From Trichobilharzia regenti (Eukaryota > Platyhelminthes > Trematoda > Strigeidida > Schistosomatidae), in assembly GCA_944472135.2 (NCBI GenBank), contig OX235270.1, positions 119,799,842 to 119,863,841 on the forward strand: DNA of 64,000 nt, in the 5' to 3' direction. Each line of letters starts with the position of its first letter. Within the stretch, counting starts at the first letter, position 1. Shown here piece by piece: positions 9,476 to 22,467 of the stretch. Position numbers and translations under genes: made by a program. Under the pieces are notes generated by a model that saw only the letters and a program-made list of their open reading frames with translations, did no database searches and was not told where the DNA came from.

Positions 9476-12391
9476 AGTCAAGGGAAATGCTCACACCAGA
9501 AGTTCATAAAGTGTGAAACAAGTGAACTTCATAAAGGGTGAATACATCTTCACCACTGACAACAATTTCGAGTCATGTCACCGACAGTCTCCAGCCCTTG
9601 TTTCTTAGCGTCTCCAGGATGTTAGGCAAGACATGATCCGTCCACTCTAGACTTGGCACTAACACACCAGAAGGAGGATGTCGGTGACATTAGGTGTCCG
9701 GCGCCGCTATGCAGTAGTGACCATGTAGTTATCACTCTCATGTTTAGGATTCAGGCTGTCATACTTAGGTGAATAGGTGCTCATCCAAACGTTTGAAAAG
9801 CGAATATACCTGCAATCCGAAATGCAGCAACTCTAGCTGACTGGTCTGTTAATACACACCAGACTGTTGAGGAGACGTGGATGGGATTTAGGAATACACT
9901 AGATTGCGTCACTGCACCCTTTGTACCTTGGTCTACGCCTCGAAAACTATGGCATAAACCACCTTGGATTAGTAATGAAATAAGGAGGTTATTAAGAAAA
10001 CGGAAGAACTGATGGGACCGATTTACTGTGACTGGGAGGGATGAGTTTCGGATAGAATACCGCAAAATTCGGAACCTTTGCAAGTATAAGATTGACAAAA
10101 GTCGTATAGAGTATGAGAGACAGTTGGCACTGGATTGTGTGCATTATCCAAAAAGACTGTACTCGTATATCAAACGCAGGACTAAAACTAGCAGTGGTAT
10201 ACCGTCCCTCAATAGCAATACTGGAGAGGCGGCCGAGTCAGACGAAACAAAAGCTGAAAAGCTCTCCGAATAATTTGCGATGTTTTCTCGCCTAATCGTA
10301 CCACTTAGGAGTGTAGCGAGGTCACTGATGTAGCCAATAAAATGCCCACAATTGTGGTAGAGGATGCAGTGGTTCTCAAACTACTGTCTAAGCTGAAGCC
10401 AGGTAAATCACCTGGACCTGACGGAATTCATCCTAGACTGCTAATCTCCTTGGCGGATATAGTATACATTCCACTTACGGAGATTTTTCAAATGTCTCTG
10501 ACCCAGGCTAGGCTACCCAGGGACTGAAATGACGCTTTTATAAGTTCCATCTTCAAAGAGGGGAACAGACAGTTAGTATACAACTACTGGCCTGTAAGTC
10601 TGACCTGTATTATAGCAAAGGTGTTAGAAAAACTCATAAGGGATCAGCTCTTAGCTCATATGGAAAATCATGGCTTACTGACAGAGGAACAGCATGGATT
10701 CCGACCAGGACGATCCTGCTTGACAAACTTACTGTTAGCTATGGAAGATTGGGTCGACGCCAGGGATAAGAACCATCTACTGGACATTGTCTTTATCGAT
10801 CTCAGTAGAGCATTCGATAAGGTATCCCATTTAGGTCTTCTCAGTAAACTTAAACGTTTTGGATTAGATCAACGCTTATGTGAATGGTTTAGAGACTATC
10901 TGATGGATAGAAGGCAGAAGGTAAGGGTTAATGGTGTACTGTCAGGATGGAAAGCAGTACTAGGTGGAGTACCTCAGGGAACTGTACTTGGCCCCTTGCT
11001 ATTCCCATTATACGTAAATGAAGTGCCAAAACTTCTTACCTCATCTTCCTTACTATTTGCGGACGATATTAAGATATAGAAAACCGTAAATAGTAACGAT
11101 GATAGGTTGGTACTACAAAACGATCTAGATAAATTATCCGAATGGGCTAACCCTTGGGATCTGGGAATTAATTCCAAGAAAAGCACGGTAGTGCACCTAG
11201 GTCAGAAGTCTTGCACATCGTACTCCCTGGGAGACACAGAACTGCCAGATGTTAGGGGACAAAACGACTTAGGAATTATTGTAAGCCATGACTTAAAAAC
11301 AAGGGAAAATTGTAATTGAGCCATAGCTAAGTCTTTTCGAATGCTATGGGCACTTCGAAGGGCTTTCTAACGATTAGACGAGGGTATGTTCCAAGTACTC
11401 TATGCAACACATGTCAGACCTCATAAAGCGGTGAGTCCATGACTCAAAAAGGAGGCGCATATCCTGCAAAGAGTACAGAGGGTAGGAACGAAATTATTTA
11501 GTGGTATCTCACACCTTCCTTATGATAATAAGAGGATGGAGCACTTAAATCTCTTCCCATTATCATTCAGAAGGAGGAGAGGCGACTTAATTCTGGCTTA
11601 ACGTATAATAAAGGGTGATTTAGGGATTGACATTTCAAACCTTTTCTCTCCATCTAGGATACATTCACGAGGTCACCAAAATAAGGTGCTCAACGCGAGG
11701 TGGAGTAAAATATGTGTGGAATTTAGATTCTCTCAAAGAGTGGCCAACGACTAGAACTCCTTAAACGATACAGTAGTATACGCTCCATCGGCGAACGCTT
11801 TCAAAGAGAAACTGGATTCATAAAGAGATATATATCTCAAGAATTAACATAGTCAACAAGAGACATCTATCATGATAAACTGAATCTGAAAATGAATCTA
11901 AAAGACAAGCAGTCTACACCTCCCTACATGGCTCAAACCAACAATCAAAGACTCCATGGATTGATGAGACGTTTTCATCTGACCACTCCCAGACACCTGA
12001 ATCGATGCAGGTCTACAAGCTCATGCAGACATTGAGCAGCATCAGCGAGGAAACCTGCGTGGAGGAAGAGAGCAGCTCTCTGGAAGCGACCTGGACCAAA
12101 ACCAATACAGACAGACATCATGGGCGGCAAGGAGGAGGGACAGGACAATAAGTGGCTCACCACGGACACCTGGAATCTCTCTGATACACGAGAGAAGAAT
12201 AGTCAAGAGGAAGATGAAGCAGTGAAGACATGAAGAAGCAGAGCAGAAGCTGAGTATAATATCTGCAGCGCACTGAACGAAGACGTGAAGAAGAGTGCTA
12301 GGGAGGACAAAAGCACCTCTACGACGCACCAGCAAGTCAAGCACAACTGGCTGCAAGTGAAACAAACCTGAGAAGACTATATCAAACAAAT
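9144..12391 (+). repeat. Array unit 2
   Basis: Intact 3,248-bp unit. Private C at 9244 (all others T), which removes a stop in the RTE-b remnant. A at 9633 and C at 10803 at the two informative sites. Confidence 0.9.
9713..11847 (+). pseudogene. CR1-like LINE (unit 2)
   Basis: Uninterrupted version of the CR1 module; it shows the empty insertion site at 10239-10251. Same stops as unit 1. Confidence 0.9.
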
Positions 12392-12723
12392 AATAACAGG
12401 ATGACCACCCGGGTAGAGATGGACGCAGATGAAGCCAGTGAGAGATAATGAAGCAAATCCAATCAGCAAAGGAGTGGAACAGAGGAAACGCTGAGCTGAT
12501 CACCTCAAACCACTCTCCAATCGACTATCACCTGCAACTCGCTCACAAACATCACCAAGACGAAGAGACAGACACACAGAACTACGAGTGAACAACAAGC
12601 AACCGAGGGAAGGAGAAGTCTTGAAGGCCGAAAGCTTACTTACTGAAAGCCAGTGGCGAAAGCAGCAGGACTAGATGCAATCCCATCCGCCTCCACCAGA
12701 AGCCATGGAAATGCACCCAGAGA
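12038..12723 (+). pseudogene. RTE-b-like remnant across units 2-3
   Basis: Same module and same lesions as 8790-9475, with T in place of the unit-2 C. Confidence 0.75.
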
Positions 12724-15639
12724 AGTCAAGGGAAATGCTCACACCAGAAGTTCATAAAGTGTGAAACAAGTGAACTTCATAAAGGGTGAATACATCTTCA
12801 CCACTGACAACAATTTCGAGTCATGTCACCGACAGTCTCCAGCCCTTGTTTCTTAGCGTCTCCAGGATGTTAGGCAAGACATGATCCGTCCACTCTAGAC
12901 TTGGCACTAACACACCAGAAGGAGGATGTCGGTGACATTAGGTGTCCGGCGCCGCTATGCAGTAGTGACCATGTAGTTATCACTCTCATGTTTAGGATTC
13001 AGGCTGTCATACTTAGGTGAATAGGTGCTCATCCAAACGTTTGAAAAGCGAATATACCTGCAATCCGAAATGCAGCAACTCTAGCTGACTGGTCTGTTAA
13101 TACACACCAGACTGTTGAGGAGACGTGGATGGGATTTAGGAATACACTAGATTGCGTCACTGCACCCTTTGTACCTTGGTCTACGCCTCGAAAACTATGG
13201 CATAAACCACCTTGGATTAGTAATGAAATAAGGAGGTTATTAAGAAAACGGAAGAACTGATGGGACCGATTTACTGTGACTGGGAGGGATGAGTTTCGGA
13301 TAGAATACCGCAAAATTCGGAACCTTTGCAAGTATAAGATTGACAAAAGTCGTATAGAGTATGAGAGACAGTTGGCACTGGATTGTGTGCATTATCCAAA
13401 AAGACTGTACTCGTATATCAAACGCAGGACTAAAACTAGCAGTGGTATACCGTCCCTCAATAGCAATACTGGAGAGGCGGCCGAGTCAGACGAAACAAAA
13501 GCTGAAAAGCTCTCCGAATAATTTGCGATGTTTTCTCGCCTAATCGTACCACTTAGGAGTGTAGCGAGGTCACTGATGTAGCCAATAAAATGCCCACAAT
13601 TGTGGTAGAGGATGCAGTGGTTCTCAAACTACTGTCTAAGCTGAAGCCAGGTAAATCACCTGGACCTGACGGAATTCATCCTAGACTGCTAATCTCCTTG
13701 GCGGATATAGTATACATTCCACTTACGGAGATTTTTCAAATGTCTCTGACCCAGGCTAGGCTACCCAGGGACTGAAATGACGCTTTTATAAGTTCCATCT
13801 TCAAAGAGGGGAACAGACAGTTAGTATACAACTACTGGCCTGTAAGTCTGACCTGTATTATAGCAAAGGTGTTAGAAAAACTCATAAGGGATCAGCTCTT
13901 AGCTCATATGGAAAATCATGGCTTACTGACAGAGGAACAGCATGGATTCCGACCAGGACGATCCTGCTTGACAAACTTACTGTTAGCTATGGAAGATTGG
14001 GTCGACGCCAGGGATAAGAACCATCTACTGGACATTGTCTTTATCGATCTTAGTAGAGCATTCGATAAGGTATCCCATTTAGGTCTTCTCAGTAAACTTA
14101 AACGTTTTGGATTAGATCAACGCTTATGTGAATGGTTTAGAGACTATCTGATGGATAGAAGGCAGAAGGTAAGGGTTAATGGTGTACTGTCAGGATGGAA
14201 AGCAGTACTAGGTGGAGTACCTCAGGGAACTGTACTTGGCCCCTTGCTATTCCCATTATACGTAAATGAAGTGCCAAAACTTCTTACCTCATCTTCCTTA
14301 CTATTTGCGGACGATATTAAGATATAGAAAACCGTAAATAGTAACGATGATAGGTTGGTACTACAAAACGATCTAGATAAATTATCCGAATGGGCTAACC
14401 CTTGGGATCTGGGAATTAATTCCAAGAAAAGCACGGTAGTGCACCTAGGTCAGAAGTCTTGCACATCGTACTCCCTGGGAGACACAGAACTGCCAGATGT
14501 TAGGGGACAAAACGACTTAGGAATTATTGTAAGCCATGACTTAAAAACAAGGGAAAATTGTAATTGAGCCATAGCTAAGTCTTTTCGAATGCTATGGGCA
14601 CTTCGAAGGGCTTTCTAACGATTAGACGAGGGTATGTTCCAAGTACTCTATGCAACACATGTCAGACCTCATAAAGCGGTGAGTCCATGACTCAAAAAGG
14701 AGGCGCATATCCTGCAAAGAGTACAGAGGGTAGGAACGAAATTATTTAGTGGTATCTCACACCTTCCTTATGATAATAAGAGGATGGAGCACTTAAATCT
14801 CTTCCCATTATCATTCAGAAGGAGGAGAGGCGACTTAATTCTGGCTTAACGTATAATAAAGGGTGATTTAGGGATTGACATTTCAAACCTTTTCTCTCCA
14901 TCTAGGATACATTCACGAGGTCACCAAAATAAGGTGCTCAACGCGAGGTGGAGTAAAATATGTGTGGAATTTAGATTCTCTCAAAGAGTGGCCAACGACT
15001 AGAACTCCTTAAACGATACAGTAGTATACGCTCCATCGGCGAACGCTTTCAAAGAGAAACTGGATTCATAAAGAGATATATATCTCAAGAATTAACATAG
15101 TCAACAAGAGACATCTATCATGATAAACTGAATCTGAAAATGAATCTAAAAGACAAGCAGTCTACACCTCCCTACATGGCTCAAACCAACAATCAAAGAC
15201 TCCATGGATTGATGAGACGTTTTCATCTGACCACTCCCAGACACCTGAATCGATGCAGGTCTACAAGCTCATGCAGACATTGAGCAGCATCAGCGAGGAA
15301 ACCTGCGTGGAGGAAGAGAGCAGCTCTCTGGAAGCGACCTGGACCAAAACCAATACAGACAGACATCATGGGCGGCAAGGAGGAGGGACAGGACAATAAG
15401 TGGCTCACCACGGACACCTGGAATCTCTCTGATACACGAGAGAAGAATAGTCAAGAGGAAGATGAAGCAGTGAAGACATGAAGAAGCAGAGCAGAAGCTG
15501 AGTATAATATCTGCAGCGCACTGAACGAAGACGTGAAGAAGAGTGCTAGGGAGGACAAAAGCACCTCTACGACGCACCAGCAAGTCAAGCACAACTGGCT
15601 GCAAGTGAAACAAACCTGAGAAGACTATATCAAACAAAT
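12392..15639 (+). repeat. Array unit 3
   Basis: Informative sites: A at 12881 and T at 14051. This combination occurs in no other unit. Confidence 0.9.
12961..15095 (+). pseudogene. CR1-like LINE (unit 3)
   Basis: Same lesions as the other units. The T at 14051 is synonymous (CTC to CTT, Leu) within motif A. Confidence 0.9.
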
Positions 15640-15971
15640 AATAACAGGATGACCACCCGGGTAGAGATGGACGCAGATGAAGCCAGTGAGAGATAATGAA
15701 GCAAATCCAATCAGCAAAGGAGTGGAACAGAGGAAACGCTGAGCTGATCACCTCAAACCACTCTCCAATCGACTATCACCTGCAACTCGCTCACAAACAT
15801 CACCAAGACGAAGAGACAGACACACAGAACTACGAGTGAACAACAAGCAACCGAGGGAAGGAGAAGTCTTGAAGGCCGAAAGCTTACTTACTGAAAGCCA
15901 GTGGCGAAAGCAGCAGGACTAGATGCAATCCCATCCGCCTCCACCAGAAGCCATGGAAATGCACCCAGAGA
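15286..15971 (+). pseudogene. RTE-b-like remnant across units 3-4
   Basis: Same decayed module; no difference from the previous copy noticed. Confidence 0.75.
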
Positions 15972-18887
15972 AGTCAAGGGAAATGCTCACACCAGAAGTT
16001 CATAAAGTGTGAAACAAGTGAACTTCATAAAGGGTGAATACATCTTCACCACTGACAACAATTTCGAGTCATGTCACCGACAGTCTCCAGCCCTTGTTTC
16101 TTAGCGTCTCCAGGATGTTAGGCAAGACGTGATCCGTCCACTCTAGACTTGGCACTAACACACCAGAAGGAGGATGTCGGTGACATTAGGTGTCCGGCGC
16201 CGCTATGCAGTAGTGACCATGTAGTTATCACTCTCATGTTTAGGATTCAGGCTGTCATACTTAGGTGAATAGGTGCTCATCCAAACGTTTGAAAAGCGAA
16301 TATACCTGCAATCCGAAATGCAGCAACTCTAGCTGACTGGTCTGTTAATACACACCAGACTGTTGAGGAGACGTGGATGGGATTTAGGAATACACTAGAT
16401 TGCGTCACTGCACCCTTTGTACCTTGGTCTACGCCTCGAAAACTATGGCATAAACCACCTTGGATTAGTAATGAAATAAGGAGGTTATTAAGAAAACGGA
16501 AGAACTGATGGGACCGATTTACTGTGACTGGGAGGGATGAGTTTCGGATAGAATACCGCAAAATTCGGAACCTTTGCAAGTATAAGATTGACAAAAGTCG
16601 TATAGAGTATGAGAGACAGTTGGCACTGGATTGTGTGCATTATCCAAAAAGACTGTACTCGTATATCAAACGCAGGACTAAAACTAGCAGTGGTATACCG
16701 TCCCTCAATAGCAATACTGGAGAGGCGGCCGAGTCAGACGAAACAAAAGCTGAAAAGCTCTCCGAATAATTTGCGATGTTTTCTCGCCTAATCGTACCAC
16801 TTAGGAGTGTAGCGAGGTCACTGATGTAGCCAATAAAATGCCCACAATTGTGGTAGAGGATGCAGTGGTTCTCAAACTACTGTCTAAGCTGAAGCCAGGT
16901 AAATCACCTGGACCTGACGGAATTCATCCTAGACTGCTAATCTCCTTGGCGGATATAGTATACATTCCACTTACGGAGATTTTTCAAATGTCTCTGACCC
17001 AGGCTAGGCTACCCAGGGACTGAAATGACGCTTTTATAAGTTCCATCTTCAAAGAGGGGAACAGACAGTTAGTATACAACTACTGGCCTGTAAGTCTGAC
17101 CTGTATTATAGCAAAGGTGTTAGAAAAACTCATAAGGGATCAGCTCTTAGCTCATATGGAAAATCATGGCTTACTGACAGAGGAACAGCATGGATTCCGA
17201 CCAGGACGATCCTGCTTGACAAACTTACTGTTAGCTATGGAAGATTGGGTCGACGCCAGGGATAAGAACCATCTACTGGACATTGTCTTTATCGATCTCA
17301 GTAGAGCATTCGATAAGGTATCCCATTTAGGTCTTCTCAGTAAACTTAAACGTTTTGGATTAGATCAACGCTTATGTGAATGGTTTAGAGACTATCTGAT
17401 GGATAGAAGGCAGAAGGTAAGGGTTAATGGTGTACTGTCAGGATGGAAAGCAGTACTAGGTGGAGTACCTCAGGGAACTGTACTTGGCCCCTTGCTATTC
17501 CCATTATACGTAAATGAAGTGCCAAAACTTCTTACCTCATCTTCCTTACTATTTGCGGACGATATTAAGATATAGAAAACCGTAAATAGTAACGATGATA
17601 GGTTGGTACTACAAAACGATCTAGATAAATTATCCGAATGGGCTAACCCTTGGGATCTGGGAATTAATTCCAAGAAAAGCACGGTAGTGCACCTAGGTCA
17701 GAAGTCTTGCACATCGTACTCCCTGGGAGACACAGAACTGCCAGATGTTAGGGGACAAAACGACTTAGGAATTATTGTAAGCCATGACTTAAAAACAAGG
17801 GAAAATTGTAATTGAGCCATAGCTAAGTCTTTTCGAATGCTATGGGCACTTCGAAGGGCTTTCTAACGATTAGACGAGGGTATGTTCCAAGTACTCTATG
17901 CAACACATGTCAGACCTCATAAAGCGGTGAGTCCATGACTCAAAAAGGAGGCGCATATCCTGCAAAGAGTACAGAGGGTAGGAACGAAATTATTTAGTGG
18001 TATCTCACACCTTCCTTATGATAATAAGAGGATGGAGCACTTAAATCTCTTCCCATTATCATTCAGAAGGAGGAGAGGCGACTTAATTCTGGCTTAACGT
18101 ATAATAAAGGGTGATTTAGGGATTGACATTTCAAACCTTTTCTCTCCATCTAGGATACATTCACGAGGTCACCAAAATAAGGTGCTCAACGCGAGGTGGA
18201 GTAAAATATGTGTGGAATTTAGATTCTCTCAAAGAGTGGCCAACGACTAGAACTCCTTAAACGATACAGTAGTATACGCTCCATCGGCGAACGCTTTCAA
18301 AGAGAAACTGGATTCATAAAGAGATATATATCTCAAGAATTAACATAGTCAACAAGAGACATCTATCATGATAAACTGAATCTGAAAATGAATCTAAAAG
18401 ACAAGCAGTCTACACCTCCCTACATGGCTCAAACCAACAATCAAAGACTCCATGGATTGATGAGACGTTTTCATCTGACCACTCCCAGACACCTGAATCG
18501 ATGCAGGTCTACAAGCTCATGCAGACATTGAGCAGCATCAGCGAGGAAACCTGCGTGGAGGAAGAGAGCAGCTCTCTGGAAGCGACCTGGACCAAAACCA
18601 ATACAGACAGACATCATGGGCGGCAAGGAGGAGGGACAGGACAATAAGTGGCTCACCACGGACACCTGGAATCTCTCTGATACACGAGAGAAGAATAGTC
18701 AAGAGGAAGATGAAGCAGTGAAGACATGAAGAAGCAGAGCAGAAGCTGAGTATAATATCTGCAGCGCACTGAACGAAGACGTGAAGAAGAGTGCTAGGGA
18801 GGACAAAAGCACCTCTACGACGCACCAGCAAGTCAAGCACAACTGGCTGCAAGTGAAACAAACCTGAGAAGACTATATCAAACAAAT
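15640..18887 (+). repeat. Array unit 4
   Basis: Informative sites: G at 16129 and C at 17299, a combination not found in any other unit. Confidence 0.9.
16209..18343 (+). pseudogene. CR1-like LINE (unit 4)
   Basis: Same frame lesions as its neighbours. Confidence 0.9.
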
Positions 18888-19219
18888 AATAACAGGATGA
18901 CCACCCGGGTAGAGATGGACGCAGATGAAGCCAGTGAGAGATAATGAAGCAAATCCAATCAGCAAAGGAGTGGAACAGAGGAAACGCTGAGCTGATCACC
19001 TCAAACCACTCTCCAATCGACTATCACCTGCAACTCGCTCACAAACATCACCAAGACGAAGAGACAGACACACAGAACTACGAGTGAACAACAAGCAACC
19101 GAGGGAAGGAGAAGTCTTGAAGGCCGAAAGCTTACTTACTGAAAGCCAGTGGCGAAAGCAGCAGGACTAGATGCAATCCCATCCGCCTCCACCAGAAGCC
19201 ATGGAAATGCACCCAGAGA
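18534..19219 (+). pseudogene. RTE-b-like remnant across units 4-5
   Basis: Same decayed module as at 8790-9475. Confidence 0.75.
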
Positions 19220-22135
19220 AGTCAAGGGAAATGCTCACACCAGAAGTTCATAAAGTGTGAAACAAGTGAACTTCATAAAGGGTGAATACATCTTCACCAC
19301 TGACAACAATTTCGAGTCATGTCACCGACAGTCTCCAGCCCTTGTTTCTTAGCGTCTCCAGGATGTTAGGCAAGACGTGATCCGTCCACTCTAGACTTGG
19401 CACTAACACACCAGAAGGAGGATGTCGGTGACATTAGGTGTCCGGCGCCGCTATGCAGTAGTGACCATGTAGTTATCACTCTCATGTTTAGGATTCAGGC
19501 TGTCATACTTAGGTGAATAGGTGCTCATCCAAACGTTTGAAAAGCGAATATACCTGCAATCCGAAATGCAGCAACTCTAGCTGACTGGTCTGTTAATACA
19601 CACCAGACTGTTGAGGAGACGTGGATGGGATTTAGGAATACACTAGATTGCGTCACTGCACCCTTTGTACCTTGGTCTACGCCTCGAAAACTATGGCATA
19701 AACCACCTTGGATTAGTAATGAAATAAGGAGGTTATTAAGAAAACGGAAGAACTGATGGGACCGATTTACTGTGACTGGGAGGGATGAGTTTCGGATAGA
19801 ATACCGCAAAATTCGGAACCTTTGCAAGTATAAGATTGACAAAAGTCGTATAGAGTATGAGAGACAGTTGGCACTGGATTGTGTGCATTATCCAAAAAGA
19901 CTGTACTCGTATATCAAACGCAGGACTAAAACTAGCAGTGGTATACCGTCCCTCAATAGCAATACTGGAGAGGCGGCCGAGTCAGACGAAACAAAAGCTG
20001 AAAAGCTCTCCGAATAATTTGCGATGTTTTCTCGCCTAATCGTACCACTTAGGAGTGTAGCGAGGTCACTGATGTAGCCAATAAAATGCCCACAATTGTG
20101 GTAGAGGATGCAGTGGTTCTCAAACTACTGTCTAAGCTGAAGCCAGGTAAATCACCTGGACCTGACGGAATTCATCCTAGACTGCTAATCTCCTTGGCGG
20201 ATATAGTATACATTCCACTTACGGAGATTTTTCAAATGTCTCTGACCCAGGCTAGGCTACCCAGGGACTGAAATGACGCTTTTATAAGTTCCATCTTCAA
20301 AGAGGGGAACAGACAGTTAGTATACAACTACTGGCCTGTAAGTCTGACCTGTATTATAGCAAAGGTGTTAGAAAAACTCATAAGGGATCAGCTCTTAGCT
20401 CATATGGAAAATCATGGCTTACTGACAGAGGAACAGCATGGATTCCGACCAGGACGATCCTGCTTGACAAACTTACTGTTAGCTATGGAAGATTGGGTCG
20501 ACGCCAGGGATAAGAACCATCTACTGGACATTGTCTTTATCGATCTTAGTAGAGCATTCGATAAGGTATCCCATTTAGGTCTTCTCAGTAAACTTAAACG
20601 TTTTGGATTAGATCAACGCTTATGTGAATGGTTTAGAGACTATCTGATGGATAGAAGGCAGAAGGTAAGGGTTAATGGTGTACTGTCAGGATGGAAAGCA
20701 GTACTAGGTGGAGTACCTCAGGGAACTGTACTTGGCCCCTTGCTATTCCCATTATACGTAAATGAAGTGCCAAAACTTCTTACCTCATCTTCCTTACTAT
20801 TTGCGGACGATATTAAGATATAGAAAACCGTAAATAGTAACGATGATAGGTTGGTACTACAAAACGATCTAGATAAATTATCCGAATGGGCTAACCCTTG
20901 GGATCTGGGAATTAATTCCAAGAAAAGCACGGTAGTGCACCTAGGTCAGAAGTCTTGCACATCGTACTCCCTGGGAGACACAGAACTGCCAGATGTTAGG
21001 GGACAAAACGACTTAGGAATTATTGTAAGCCATGACTTAAAAACAAGGGAAAATTGTAATTGAGCCATAGCTAAGTCTTTTCGAATGCTATGGGCACTTC
21101 GAAGGGCTTTCTAACGATTAGACGAGGGTATGTTCCAAGTACTCTATGCAACACATGTCAGACCTCATAAAGCGGTGAGTCCATGACTCAAAAAGGAGGC
21201 GCATATCCTGCAAAGAGTACAGAGGGTAGGAACGAAATTATTTAGTGGTATCTCACACCTTCCTTATGATAATAAGAGGATGGAGCACTTAAATCTCTTC
21301 CCATTATCATTCAGAAGGAGGAGAGGCGACTTAATTCTGGCTTAACGTATAATAAAGGGTGATTTAGGGATTGACATTTCAAACCTTTTCTCTCCATCTA
21401 GGATACATTCACGAGGTCACCAAAATAAGGTGCTCAACGCGAGGTGGAGTAAAATATGTGTGGAATTTAGATTCTCTCAAAGAGTGGCCAACGACTAGAA
21501 CTCCTTAAACGATACAGTAGTATACGCTCCATCGGCGAACGCTTTCAAAGAGAAACTGGATTCATAAAGAGATATATATCTCAAGAATTAACATAGTCAA
21601 CAAGAGACATCTATCATGATAAACTGAATCTGAAAATGAATCTAAAAGACAAGCAGTCTACACCTCCCTACATGGCTCAAACCAACAATCAAAGACTCCA
21701 TGGATTGATGAGACGTTTTCATCTGACCACTCCCAGACACCTGAATCGATGCAGGTCTACAAGCTCATGCAGACATTGAGCAGCATCAGCGAGGAAACCT
21801 GCGTGGAGGAAGAGAGCAGCTCTCTGGAAGCGACCTGGACCAAAACCAATACAGACAGACATCATGGGCGGCAAGGAGGAGGGACAGGACAATAAGTGGC
21901 TCACCACGGACACCTGGAATCTCTCTGATACACGAGAGAAGAATAGTCAAGAGGAAGATGAAGCAGTGAAGACATGAAGAAGCAGAGCAGAAGCTGAGTA
22001 TAATATCTGCAGCGCACTGAACGAAGACGTGAAGAAGAGTGCTAGGGAGGACAAAAGCACCTCTACGACGCACCAGCAAGTCAAGCACAACTGGCTGCAA
22101 GTGAAACAAACCTGAGAAGACTATATCAAACAAAT
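18888..22135 (+). repeat. Array unit 5
   Basis: Informative sites: G at 19377 and T at 20547, shared with unit 6. Confidence 0.9.
19457..21591 (+). pseudogene. CR1-like LINE (unit 5)
   Basis: Same lesions; no private change seen. Confidence 0.9.
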
Positions 22136-22467
22136 AATAACAGGATGACCACCCGGGTAGAGATGGACGCAGATGAAGCCAGTGAGAGATAATGAAGCAA
22201 ATCCAATCAGCAAAGGAGTGGAACAGAGGAAACGCTGAGCTGATCACCTCAAACCACTCTCCAATCGACTATCACCTGCAACTCGCTCACAAACATCACC
22301 AAGACGAAGAGACAGACACACAGAACTACGAGTGAACAACAAGCAACCGAGGGAAGGAGAAGTCTTGAAGGCCGAAAGCTTACTTACTGAAAGCCAGTGG
22401 CGAAAGCAGCAGGACTAGATGCAATCCCATCCGCCTCCACCAGAAGCCATGGAAATGCACCCAGAGA
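21782..22467 (+). pseudogene. RTE-b-like remnant across units 5-6
   Basis: Same decayed module as at 8790-9475. Confidence 0.75.
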